From Meira nashicola (taxonomy: Eukaryota > Basidiomycota > Exobasidiomycetes > Exobasidiales > Brachybasidiaceae), in assembly GCA_001600355.1 (NCBI GenBank), contig BCJU01000003.1:1306519-1370518 (forward strand): DNA of 64,000 nt, written 5' to 3'. Under the pieces are notes generated by a model, which worked only from the letters and a program-made list of their open reading frames with translations, was not told where the DNA came from and searched no databases. The position numbers and the translations under genes were made by a program. Shown here one piece after another: positions 11,801-20,316 of this stretch. The stretch's first letter is position 1, and each line of letters starts with the position of its first letter.

Positions 11801-12125
11801 GGATAGAGTTGGGTAAAGTATCATTCACAAAGTCTTCGATGGAAGAATAACCAAGAGCGGAAAGCATTTGTTCTTGATCTGATTCACGAGGTCCCAAATG
11901 ACGAGGAGCAAATTTGTCTAAAGGAGCGAATAAAGATTCTGCTAATGGTTTTGAACCTAAAGAGGGAGCATTACGTTCACTTGCTGCGGTTGCTAAACCT
12001 CTAGAAGAAGTTGAAGCAATACAAGATCTTGAACATGTCAATAGCTGTTTTGTGATATGAGAACGGGCATACACCTGACGAACAGGTGTTCGCATCAAAC
12101 GAGCTGCCATGATTGTGTTTAGCAT
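8868..12125 (-). CDS. GCV2: Glycine decarboxylase P-protein, mitochondrial
   Basis: The PLP-dependent P subunit of the glycine cleavage system, which decarboxylates glycine and passes the aminomethyl group to lipoyl H-protein in the mitochondrial matrix. Starting at the ATG at 12125 the protein is 1085 residues, close to the usual eukaryotic length. The first 50 residues are rich in Arg and Ser and lack acids, consistent with a presequence. The first half shows the FAPRHLGPRE opening and the second half the PLP region, with the Schiff-base lysine in LHKTFSIPHGGGGPG (K834). The C-terminus NLVCECGTVDEYASE is typical. Codon 1 of the longer open frame is TTG, so the ATG three codons later is the start. 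Single exon. Confidence 0.97.
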   Translation of the reverse strand: MLNTIMAARLMRTPVRQVYARSHITKQLLTCSRSCIASTSSRGLATAASERNAPSLGSKPLAESLFAPLDKFAPRHLGPRESDQEQMLSALGYSSIEDFVNDTLPNSIRLKPAEGVEQRLPALSESELLRRGDEIAKMNEVKKSLIGMGYWNSNVPPVILRNILENPNWYTSYTPYQAEISQGRLESLINYQTMVKSLTGLDIANASLLDEATAAAEGVILAFNQGKGKKNTILVDRAVLPQTVAVIQQRAKGFGIKVVQCDLRTPQGTRLPYGEGEGSIKREDVMGILVQYPDVDGRIVDWTSLADEIHKDGGLVIAATDLLALTMIKSPGEWGADIAVGNAARFGVPPGYGGPHAAFFAVRDGLKRRIPGRLVGLSKDANGKPAYRLALQTREQHIRRDKATSNVCTAQALLANMSAMYAVYHGPEGLRRIAAKTHALTRLLKYILVTLGFRVINRDGAFFDTLTVDLSTSGVGAVRVHSIASDAGLNLRRISGSRVGITLDETVSIEEMTDLANVFRTAKESGKDVVDEKNAFTPQDLIKIASDLGLDATSVETLSVATPTPALPSDIPASAEADKFLAQSEGLPDVADFTRQSAYLTQPVFSSHQSETQLLRYIHHLQSKDLSLAQAMIPLGSCTMKLNSTSSMMLLSKPQFGALHPLIPEDQARGYDVLIRELERDLCLLTGFPAVSLQPNSGAQGEFAGLSVIRAYLDSINQSHRDICLIPNSAHGTNPASAIMAGMKVVAVKNRHDGTIDMDDLRAKAEQHKEKLAAFMVTYPSTFGVFEDGVQEACKIIHDFGGQVYMDGANMQAQVGLTNPALIGADVTHLNLHKTFSIPHGGGGPGVGPICCAEHLAPYLPGHPLASVGGERAIDPISAAPFGSASILTIAWAYIKMLGWKGLRQSSVTSLLSANYMAHRLAPHYKLRYSNEKGRVAHEFLLDLADLSKVVSVSDVAKRLADYGFHAPTCSWPISTGMLVEPTESESFDEITRFCDAMISIRKEIQDIVDGKQDAHNNVLKNAPHTIETLIGEKWDKPYSRDAAAYPVEGLRSIKFWPASGRVDDAHGDKNLVCECGTVDEYASE

Positions 12126-13418
12126 GGTGACCAACCGATGCTTGTAATTTTGTTGTGCAAAAGAAAAGGAGTAAAGTGTTGATAGGTTAAAGACGAAGGA
12201 AGAAGCAATTCAATTGCCGTTTTATCCTATCGTCATTCACCAAATCATTGAATAAAAGGGATGGTGGGCCAATATCAGGAATGATCTTTTGATACCCTCG
12301 GTTAAGCATGTACTTTCAACCAAAAAAAAAAGGAAGAAGGAAAAAAAAATTAAGCTTGTTCGATTTTGTGCCCCAACGCCTGCGCAGCGCGACTAAAGGT
12401 CAATTCGGACGTGCAAGCTTAGTCAAAAGACGCGTCGTATCCCGAATTGGCCGCCCCTACACAGTTCAACACCCATCCAGTCATTGACACGAGAGCGTTC
12501 TCTCCTTTTTGGCCTTCAACTTGGCATACCACGCTTTCAACTCGGTCTTCCATCCGATTTTTGCGCGGATGAAATTCACGAGCAATTTACATACGTACCG
12601 AACTCCTCGTGCCTGAACAAATTTTATCTTTGTCTGGTACATACTCGATTAAGCACACAGTTGCCTCCCGGACCACTTTTTTTGGCTACAGCATGGCAAA
12701 TTGTTTTTTATGTTGTGGTTGTGGAGTGAGTACGTTTCAGAATAATGATTTCTGGTTTGAATAAATCTATGGAATGTAAATAAATGAAAGAAGATTGAGA
12801 AGGAAGAAGATAGAAAGTTGAATTCCGTTAATGACGTGCTACGAAAGAGTATTATGATCTTAATTACCGCTAAAATGCAAAGATTGCTTTTATTTTTCCT
12901 TCTATGTAAATAAGAAGATACGTTACAGTAACAATCAGAATAATAGCTTCTTTTTTCCCACGTAAGCCTCGCTCGAACCGCCGACCCCTAGAAGCTTTTC
13001 GAGTATAACCAGTTTGGTTTGGTACATACATAGATTTTTACACCCGGCGGTTTTATCTGACAGGCGCGCTGCGCGTTGGTATGGGATTACGCACGCCACT
13101 GTACCGGACTTAGGAAGATAACCGGAAAAATAGTTTAGTTTATCATTGGTACACAATTATTAAACAAGGTGGAGAATAACAAAAAAAAAAATAGATAGAC
13201 AGAATTGGAATAGTGTTTCTTGAAATGAGATAATCCCATTAATTGACTTTCAAATTCGGCCGTAAAGATGATGAATATTGGAAGAAGAAGTGATCATAAT
13301 CCAATTTCAAAGAAGAAAGGCATAAATAGAGACCAAGATTTATGATGAATTTGAAAAAACCCCTCATCAACCATAACAAATTTCAATTAAATTTAAACTA
13401 CTCATAAATCAAGTAGAC
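12126..13418. other. Divergent intergenic region (GCV2 / SDR 1)
   Basis: This 1.3-kb region contains ACGCGT at 12430-12435, two A-rich tracts near 12320-12350, and a GC-richer block at about 12955-13110 that stands out from its AT-rich surroundings. A TATA-like ATAAATAG near 13322-13330 lies about 90 bp before the SDR start. The 12955-13110 block has a GGTTCGAG on the minus strand resembling a B-box, but no tRNA or SRP RNA fold could be built from it. No convincing gene seen. Confidence 0.4.
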
Positions 13419-14429
13419 ATGTCAAACAAAGTTGTACAAAAAGGTGATTTAATCTTGATCACAGGAGGAACAGGATGGGTTGGAAGTCATATTGCTGAAA
13501 AAGCATTAGAGCAAGGCTTAAAAGTTCGTTTAGCAGTTCGAAATGAAGCAAGAGCACAAGAATTAATCAAAGGATTAAAAGGTAAATTCGGACAAAGTGC
13601 ACATTTAGAAACTATTACGGTAAAAGATTTTGATGCAGAAAATGCATATGATGAAGCAGTAAAAGGCGTTCAAGGTATCATTCATGCAGCTTCAACAGTT
13701 ACATTTAGTGATCAATGGGAAGAAGTTATTCCTCCAACGATTAGAGGTTATTCAGCTTTACTTAATGCAGCACATGTTCAAGGTGATGCGATTAAAAGAG
13801 TCGTTTTAACATCTAGTTCTATCGCAGTAGCAAGAGGATCAAGTGAACCTGATGCAGTAAAACAACATGTAACAGTCGATACTTGGAATGATCAAGATGT
13901 TGAATTAGCAAAAAAGAGTCCAAATCCACTTTTCGTTTATGCAGCAAGTAAAGTTTTAAGTGAAAAATTCGCATGGGATTTCGTTAAAGAACATAAACCA
14001 TCTTTCGTTCTTAATACAGTTTTACCAAGTTTATGTGCAGGTGAAAAAGTACCAGGAACAAACTATCAAAGTACAGCTGCTTGGTTAAGAAGTGTAGTCT
14101 TTGATGCAAATCAAGATATTGCAGATACTTTTCAATCTTCTTATTTAGTAGATACCGGTGATGTTGGTTTATTACACGTTTTAGCAGCCACAAGACAAGA
14201 CATCGTTAACGAACGTATTTTAGCATTTTCCGAAGTTTTCGTTTGGGATCAAATTATTGACCTTGCTCAAAAATACGCTCCTGAAAAGTTTAATTCAGTT
14301 AAAAAGACTGAAAGAACTGGTGCAAAGACTAACGTTGTAGCTGACCTTTCACGTACACAAGAAATTTTGAAAGAATTCGGAGGTCTGAAAACATTAGAAG
14401 AAACTGTACGCCTTAACTTGCAAGACTGA
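13419..14429 (+). CDS. Extended SDR, Gre2/DFR-like NAD(P)H reductase, copy 1
   Basis: A 336-residue extended short-chain dehydrogenase/reductase. The Rossmann fingerprint ITGGTGWVGSH (14-24) binds NAD(P), and the catalytic YxxxK is Y174-K178 (YAASK), preceded by a Ser-rich LTSSS strand. The architecture matches the dihydroflavonol-4-reductase/cinnamoyl-CoA reductase and yeast Gre2 group of aldehyde or ketone reductases; the substrate cannot be told. It has the same length and motif positions as the next gene (15111-16136), so the pair arose by tandem duplication. No introns. The start is set by the ATG with the GGTGWVG motif 16 residues in. Confidence 0.85.
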   Translation: MSNKVVQKGDLILITGGTGWVGSHIAEKALEQGLKVRLAVRNEARAQELIKGLKGKFGQSAHLETITVKDFDAENAYDEAVKGVQGIIHAASTVTFSDQWEEVIPPTIRGYSALLNAAHVQGDAIKRVVLTSSSIAVARGSSEPDAVKQHVTVDTWNDQDVELAKKSPNPLFVYAASKVLSEKFAWDFVKEHKPSFVLNTVLPSLCAGEKVPGTNYQSTAAWLRSVVFDANQDIADTFQSSYLVDTGDVGLLHVLAATRQDIVNERILAFSEVFVWDQIIDLAQKYAPEKFNSVKKTERTGAKTNVVADLSRTQEILKEFGGLKTLEETVRLNLQD

Positions 14430-15110
14430 AAATATGTTTAGTAATCTTAATAGCTTCTTTAATATTCATCATTCTTTCATTTAGAACATAAATGACGTGC
14501 TCTTATGGTTAAATAATAAGCTCTTTAGCATTGATCACGTTCGGAGCATTTATGGAAATCAAAAAAAGTAAGCCAATTAATTGATCACGTTATTTAGGAG
14601 AATGATAATAAGAACCTTTTTTTCAAGATGTGGTGTGGCCTGAGCTGTGCTTATACGGCTTCACTAGAAAAGTCCAAGTACTACTGTTTACTGAGTATGT
14701 AATCCCTTCCCCTGAACAGACTTCGTATCGGACTTTAGTCTGTTTTCTTTTGCCGCGCACCTATCGGAATTCTTTCGGCCGGCTAAGGAGCGCGGGTGTT
14801 TGTGTAAGCAATCTGTGTACCATAATTTTAAAGACGTGCATGGAGTACACCTAAACCACTTCTATTTTTCGAATTTCATAGTGGAGAAGATTCCTTTTGG
14901 ATTATGCAATTTACCCGTAACGGCCGTAAAATTTATGATCATTTCTGCTCCACAGTTCGCAAACAAGACTGATACACTGATATTGTGACGGAAATGGGAA
15001 ACTTGTAAGGCATTAAAGAATGTAGTTTTAAGTTAAGATGAAAGATATATAAAGTGTTTTAATTTCTTGAATGACAACTATAAATCATCAACAACACATA
15101 ACTTTCAATC
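14430..15110. other. Intergenic region between the SDR pair
   Basis: AT-rich near the genes, with a GC-richer centre (about 14630-14840) that has short open frames but no recognisable product. The promoter of the second SDR gene lies at its right end. I see no repeat copied from the first SDR promoter. Confidence 0.4.
15046..15053 (+). promoter_or_regulatory. TATA box of SDR copy 2
   Basis: TATATAAA ends 57 bp before the ATG at 15111, the usual distance for a fungal TATA element. It suggests an inducible promoter. Confidence 0.55.
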
Positions 15111-16136
15111 ATGGCAAACAAAGCAATTCAAAAAGGCGAGTTAGTTCTCATCACCGGAGGAACAGGATGGGTAGGATCACATATTGTCGATAAAGCACTT
15201 GAACATGGACTTAAAGTTCGTTTAGCAATTCGAAGTGAAGAAAAAGCAAAAGGTCTAATTGAAGGCTTACGATCAAAGTATGGTAAAAATGCACCAATCG
15301 AAACAACAATCGTAAAAGATTTTAACGCAGATGATGCTTATGTTGAAGCTGTTAAAGGCGTTCAAGGAATCATTCATGCTGCTTCTAACCTTTCTTTTAG
15401 CGATAAATGGGATGAAGTTGTACCTCCAACCGTTCAAGGTTATCGTTCTCTACTCAATGCAGCACATGCACAAGGAGATGCAATTAAAAGAGTAGTTGTA
15501 ACAAGTAGTTCGATCGCTTTAGGTACTCCAAATTTAGATCCAAGTAAGCCAACTCAACACTTTGACGTAAAGACATGGAATGATGCAAGTTTAGAAGAAG
15601 CAAAAGTTAAGCCAAACGCAGTAAACATTTATGCTGCTAGCAAAGTATTAAGTGAACGTTTCACTTGGGACTTTGTTAAAGAAAATAAGCCATCATTTAT
15701 CGTTAATACAGTTAATCCAAACTTTGTCACAGGAGAAAAGACGATTGGAACGGATTATTTGAGTACTGGAAATATGTTGAGAAATGTAGTTTTCAAAGCA
15801 GATGGTAATATTACCGAACTTCTTCAATCACAATTCATCGTTGATGCAAATGATGTTGCAATTTTACACATTTTAGCTGCAACGAGAGAAGATATTGTTG
15901 GTGAACGTTTACTTGCATTCTCTGAGGTCTTTGATTGGTCTCAAATTGTTGATTTAGCACAAAAATATGCACCAGATCAAGTTAACGCTCCTCCGAAAAC
16001 GGAAAAATGGTCAATTCGTGATAACACAATTGTTGATACGAAACGTACACAAGAATTACTCAAACCATATGGTGGATTCAAATCCGTTGAAGAAAGTGTT
16101 CGTTTGAACTTACAACAAGATGTTGCAGCTCATTAA
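15111..16136 (+). CDS. Extended SDR, Gre2/DFR-like NAD(P)H reductase, copy 2
   Basis: A 341-residue paralogue of the gene just upstream. It keeps ITGGTGWVGSH at 14-24 and the YAASK active site at Y174-K178. The two proteins align along their whole length without large gaps and differ most in the middle, after the active site, where substrate specificity lies in this family. Single exon with its own TATA box. It likely reduces a small aldehyde or ketone in the cytosol; the substrate is unknown. Confidence 0.85.
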   Translation: MANKAIQKGELVLITGGTGWVGSHIVDKALEHGLKVRLAIRSEEKAKGLIEGLRSKYGKNAPIETTIVKDFNADDAYVEAVKGVQGIIHAASNLSFSDKWDEVVPPTVQGYRSLLNAAHAQGDAIKRVVVTSSSIALGTPNLDPSKPTQHFDVKTWNDASLEEAKVKPNAVNIYAASKVLSERFTWDFVKENKPSFIVNTVNPNFVTGEKTIGTDYLSTGNMLRNVVFKADGNITELLQSQFIVDANDVAILHILAATREDIVGERLLAFSEVFDWSQIVDLAQKYAPDQVNAPPKTEKWSIRDNTIVDTKRTQELLKPYGGFKSVEESVRLNLQQDVAAH

Positions 16137-16579
16137 AATATATTCATATTATGTGTACTATTCATCCTTTCAATTTCATCACTAGATTTCTGACTGTATG
16201 CGCTGTGCTGAATGAGTATCATGAGGTGATGGTTAGAAGAATCTATAATCCAAGCCGACTTTCCAAGTAGGAGATCCACAATTTCTCTGGCCCGCTTTAT
16301 GCACCTCGACCCTATTATTATAGTTAACCTCTAGATTCAGGACGCGTTTTGTACCTTAGGATGAATGCCGAACAAGAAAGCGGTAGCCGATCCGCGTTAT
16401 CGGAGCAAAATATGTAACAAAAAATAAAATAGGAACAAATGGAGGGGGAGCATACATGCATACATACCAGTACTTGCCATCACCAGAATCATCTATCTCT
16501 TTGCTTTACAAGCGTGCTTTTTCACTTTTCTTGATGTGTTGCAAGAAGTGAATATCGTAATATCAATTCTGTGTAAAAG
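16137..16579. other. Intergenic region before the FUSC-type gene
   Basis: Contains ACGCGT at 16342-16347 and a short CATA/CATG tract near 16454-16468. No gene or RNA seen. Confidence 0.4.
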
Positions 16580-19500
16580 ATGGCCGAAAAGGCTGATCAA
16601 CAAATGGGAGAAGTATTACAAGATGAAATTCGACAAGAAAGACATCATCGAGATGTACACGTTCGTTTAGTCGATGCAACTAATTCTGATCCTCTTCGTT
16701 CCAATAACGATGATGAAGAAGAACATCAACAATTGGAGGATCAACTACAGTCTTCTTCATTGAAAGATAGTAACAGTAATCGCGGCTCGGATTCATCTCC
16801 TCCACAACCAGAGAAAAAGAAAGAGGAGATTAATATCACCAATCACAATCAGCAAAATGCTACCATCAACAGCAAGAAAAACAAATCATTCAGCACAAAA
16901 TTACGCAATATCAAATTACCCCATTTCATCGCTTGGATATTGCCGGTTGTGAAAGATTGGAGTAAATTGAAGCCAGTTCTTCGTAGTAGTCTTGCAGCAT
17001 GGATTTGTATGGTTTTCATGTTGATTGATCCGGTACAAAAGATGTTGGGAAATGCAAGCTTTTTGATCTTAGTTGGGATTTTCATTCAACCTGCCGAATT
17101 ACCCGTAGTGGCGATAATCGAAAGAGAATTTTTCACTCTTTTAATAACTAGCACTTGCTGGGCATACGCAAATTTGGCAATATTCTTTGCTCATCTGGCT
17201 CGAAAGCGACGTTTAACTGCAGCAGAGACAGATGCGAATTTAATCTTTCTAGGAGGATACATCGAACTTGCTCCAAGCGCAATTTGTACAGCATTTTTAG
17301 CTGTTGGAGTCGCCCTAACCCTTTATCTCAAAGTCAAATTCGGTCCAAGTCCTTTCATCTTTGCAACAATTTTAGGATGCATTTGTTTAGATATCACTTT
17401 GGTTTATGCACCTCTATTTCCTTATCCAAATTATACATTGGGACAAACGGTCTTGGTACCTCTCGCTATCAAATCTGGAATTGTGATCTTGGTTTCCTTG
17501 GTCTTCTTTCCAAAATCGGTCAATTCTGCTTTCGTTGAAAAATTGCTAAATGTTTTACGTCCTTTAGAGAGTAGCAGTGAACAATTACGTCAAGAAATGA
17601 AAAAATCACCTTTAGATCAAGATTTTACCTTTGATCTCTTAAAAGATAAAGTTTTGGCTGCTGAAGCAGGTGTTTTACCTTTACAAGGACAATCACGTCT
17701 TCTTTTACGAGAATTGAGCTTTTCTTTAGCTTCAGGAGAAGATTTACAAACACTTGTTCTTTCTGCTAGGAGATTGTTAGCACCGGCAGATGGAATAGCA
17801 TTCTATTTCGGTCTTGTACAATCGGATGTACGTGGAAGGGATCTTACAAACCATCCTCAAATGGCTCAATATATCACTCCTGGTCAAACAAGACCATCAA
17901 CTCCGATTCAAACAAGACCATCAACTCCTATTCAATCAAAGCCTGGAACTCCAATTGATTCTCGACCAAGTACTCCACAATTAGAAGAAGCTAGTGATCC
18001 TATGCAACCAGTTCATAAATCGATGATCGAATCAACAATATCAAAAGATGCGATCGATAATGCTTCTTCTTCTCGTGATAGTTCTTATCGGGCAGCAACA
18101 GGATCTACACGTCCTCGACACCGATTTCCCAGCAAACTTAGTGCAGGTTTAATACATCCTACCCCGCAAAGACACAGTTTTGAATTACGAAAACGATTAC
18201 ACGAGCTCACACATCCTCATCATCATAATCATAAACAAACAGCAGTAGAAGTTGGATTATGGGAATCTATACGATATACAGCTTTTGAATCACAATTTCA
18301 TGGTCGAGAGAATGATTACTTAAGTGAAATGTGCATGAGGATTGTGGCGGAAGTGAGTGAAGATTTGTTAATCCAACAAACAAAGGTTTATGGCGATATT
18401 CGAACTTGGTTACAAAAGTTAAACGGAGAAAGGACATCAAATCTTATCAATTTATTCACTTTTAGATCTACAAAATTAAACTCTACTCTTTTACAAAATA
18501 AGGATGGATCTCCAAGATTGATATCTGATACAATTTCGGAATTGGAAGTAGAAATTGAAAAGTTTAAACAAAAAAAGCAAAAAATTCTCGAACCATTCAG
18601 AGCAAGTGTAGATGCGAATATAGAAGGTGAAAAACTTCCTCATCGATATTTATTTCAATCTTTGACTTTTTGTCACTTTCAAGTCGTCTATTCGCAAAGA
18701 TTGATTGATTTCTTACGTAAATTAGAGGATATTGAAAAGCGTAGAACATCATTTCATTTTTGGTTACCAAAACCACCTTCTTTGTTTCGTGTGGAAGCTT
18801 GGAAAACGCACGATGCTCATGGCGAACATGATGAAGATCCAGATGAAGTTCCAGGAATGATTTCTAGTTTAGGATTAACAAGAGCACGCGATCCTGATGC
18901 TTTGGGATCGGATAGTCGATTACAAGAAATAGGAATAAAATTATCAAATTATTTGCATACTTTACACAAAGGTAATTCTTTATTCATGATTAAAGTTGCA
19001 ATAACTACCGTTTTAGTCGCTTTACCATCAATCGTTCAATCTTCTGCTGGATGGGCATACAGGAATAAAGCGATTTGGGTGATCATTATGTCACAACTTT
19101 GTGCTGCTCGTCATAGAGGAGAAGTTTTATTTGGTTTCTTTTCACGTGTGATTGCAACATTTTTAGGTGCAATTGGTGGCTTAATAATTTGGTATATCGC
19201 TTCAGGATCAGGAGTTGCAAGCCCATATGCTTTAGCAGTTGTAACTGCAATCGCATTTCCAATCGTTATGATGGGTCGTATTCATTTTCCCGGACCACCA
19301 ATTACGCCTATTATTACATGTGTTACAGTAGCATTGATCGTAGGTTATTCTTGGCAAGATTCTCATAATCCATCTTTTGGAAGTCCAGGAATCGGTTGGG
19401 AGATCGGATGGAGAAGGTTCCTCGAAGTTGTGATTGGAGCAGCAGCTGCATATATAATGTCAACCTTACCGCCTACTAGTAGTATGCGAACTTATTTCCG

Positions 19501-20224
19501 TTTAAGTCATGCAACAATCATTCGAGAAACAGGAGGATTATTTTGCGAAAATATTTATTTAGCGTCAAGGCCAGGACAACATGATACAAAAGACGTTTTA
19601 AATAAGTTATTGGCAGTTCGCAGTAAAATTCGTAGACTTTCACACTTGAAAGGATCGATAAGTTATGAATGGTCTTTACGCGGTAAATGGCCAGTTCATA
19701 GATATGAAAACCTTGAACGAATTGAATTACGTATTTTACGTTTATTAACACATGCTATCACAATTTATGAAACTTTAGGACCTGCCTATTCAAGAGCATT
19801 ACTCAAAAGAACACGTTTTTTGGATCCAACATTCTTGGCAGATTGTATTGCCGTTCTTTCAATGTGTACAACATCACTTTCAACCCGTCAACCTTTACCA
19901 CAAATTGCCCCTGTTTTAATCGATCGTTATATGTTCAAACCTATGGGATTTAAGATACGTTCTTATGAAGGAGGAGAAACAGAAACGCCAGATGAAACGT
20001 TGGATGAAATTATGGGATCTTTACCTTCAACTGTTACGTTTGAAACTCTACTCGATGAAAAATATCAAACATTCGCAGTTGGTGCTTCTGTTGCATTTGG
20101 AATTACAGTAAATTTGGACAGATTATGTGTGGCTGTAAAAAGATTAGTAGGAGAAACATATGCAGTTCCTGCCGATCTACAGACATATCATCCTTTTTCT
20201 TCTGCAGTAACTGGAAAACATTAA
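16580..20224 (+). CDS. FUSC-type multi-spanning membrane protein (BRE4/aromatic acid exporter-like)
   Basis: A 1214-residue single-exon protein with two blocks of membrane segments separated by a large soluble region. The first block (about residues 135-315) has six hydrophobic spans starting SSLAAWICMVF. The second (about 800-970) has five or six, including WVIIMSQLCAARHRGE and FGFFSRVIATFLGAIGG. This duplicated six-span layout with long loops is that of the fungal proteins annotated as putative ER transporters or brefeldin A-sensitivity (BRE4) proteins, related to bacterial aromatic acid/fusaric acid efflux pumps. The linker holds a four-fold octapeptide repeat and a His-rich patch near 545-555. 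Substrate and membrane are not known from sequence; efflux is inference. Confidence 0.75.
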   Translation: MAEKADQQMGEVLQDEIRQERHHRDVHVRLVDATNSDPLRSNNDDEEEHQQLEDQLQSSSLKDSNSNRGSDSSPPQPEKKKEEINITNHNQQNATINSKKNKSFSTKLRNIKLPHFIAWILPVVKDWSKLKPVLRSSLAAWICMVFMLIDPVQKMLGNASFLILVGIFIQPAELPVVAIIEREFFTLLITSTCWAYANLAIFFAHLARKRRLTAAETDANLIFLGGYIELAPSAICTAFLAVGVALTLYLKVKFGPSPFIFATILGCICLDITLVYAPLFPYPNYTLGQTVLVPLAIKSGIVILVSLVFFPKSVNSAFVEKLLNVLRPLESSSEQLRQEMKKSPLDQDFTFDLLKDKVLAAEAGVLPLQGQSRLLLRELSFSLASGEDLQTLVLSARRLLAPADGIAFYFGLVQSDVRGRDLTNHPQMAQYITPGQTRPSTPIQTRPSTPIQSKPGTPIDSRPSTPQLEEASDPMQPVHKSMIESTISKDAIDNASSSRDSSYRAATGSTRPRHRFPSKLSAGLIHPTPQRHSFELRKRLHELTHPHHHNHKQTAVEVGLWESIRYTAFESQFHGRENDYLSEMCMRIVAEVSEDLLIQQTKVYGDIRTWLQKLNGERTSNLINLFTFRSTKLNSTLLQNKDGSPRLISDTISELEVEIEKFKQKKQKILEPFRASVDANIEGEKLPHRYLFQSLTFCHFQVVYSQRLIDFLRKLEDIEKRRTSFHFWLPKPPSLFRVEAWKTHDAHGEHDEDPDEVPGMISSLGLTRARDPDALGSDSRLQEIGIKLSNYLHTLHKGNSLFMIKVAITTVLVALPSIVQSSAGWAYRNKAIWVIIMSQLCAARHRGEVLFGFFSRVIATFLGAIGGLIIWYIASGSGVASPYALAVVTAIAFPIVMMGRIHFPGPPITPIITCVTVALIVGYSWQDSHNPSFGSPGIGWEIGWRRFLEVVIGAAAAYIMSTLPPTSSMRTYFRLSHATIIRETGGLFCENIYLASRPGQHDTKDVLNKLLAVRSKIRRLSHLKGSISYEWSLRGKWPVHRYENLERIELRILRLLTHAITIYETLGPAYSRALLKRTRFLDPTFLADCIAVLSMCTTSLSTRQPLPQIAPVLIDRYMFKPMGFKIRSYEGGETETPDETLDEIMGSLPSTVTFETLLDEKYQTFAVGASVAFGITVNLDRLCVAVKRLVGETYAVPADLQTYHPFSSAVTGKH
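17885..17980 (+). repeat. Four 24-bp coding repeats (TRPSTPIQ-like)
   Basis: Four tandem 24-bp units in the FUSC-type gene encode QTRPSTPI, QTRPSTPI, QSKPGTPI and DSRPSTPQ. The first two units are almost identical in DNA, pointing to recent slippage. Each unit carries a TP site that a proline-directed kinase could phosphorylate. Confidence 0.85.
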
Positions 20225-20316
20225 AATGTGCTTGTAATTATATATTTTGGATATCTGAATGCTAGTAATGTACAATTTGCTGACTCTCCAAAGAAGGGGA
20301 GGATTTTTGTGTGCTT

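Noticed and set aside
12484..12729. 81-codon open frame in the GCV2/SDR spacer
   Set aside because: No domain, no neighbouring exon and composition like its non-coding surroundings.
12955..13110. GC-richer minus-strand block with GGTTCGAG and a TAATCCCA piece, considered as tRNA or SRP RNA
   Set aside because: No cloverleaf can be drawn, the B-box is imperfect, there is no T-run terminator behind it, and the SRP S-domain motifs were not found.
14630..14988. Two overlapping open frames between the SDR genes
   Set aside because: Short, mutually overlapping, no similarity to the SDR genes or any recognised family.
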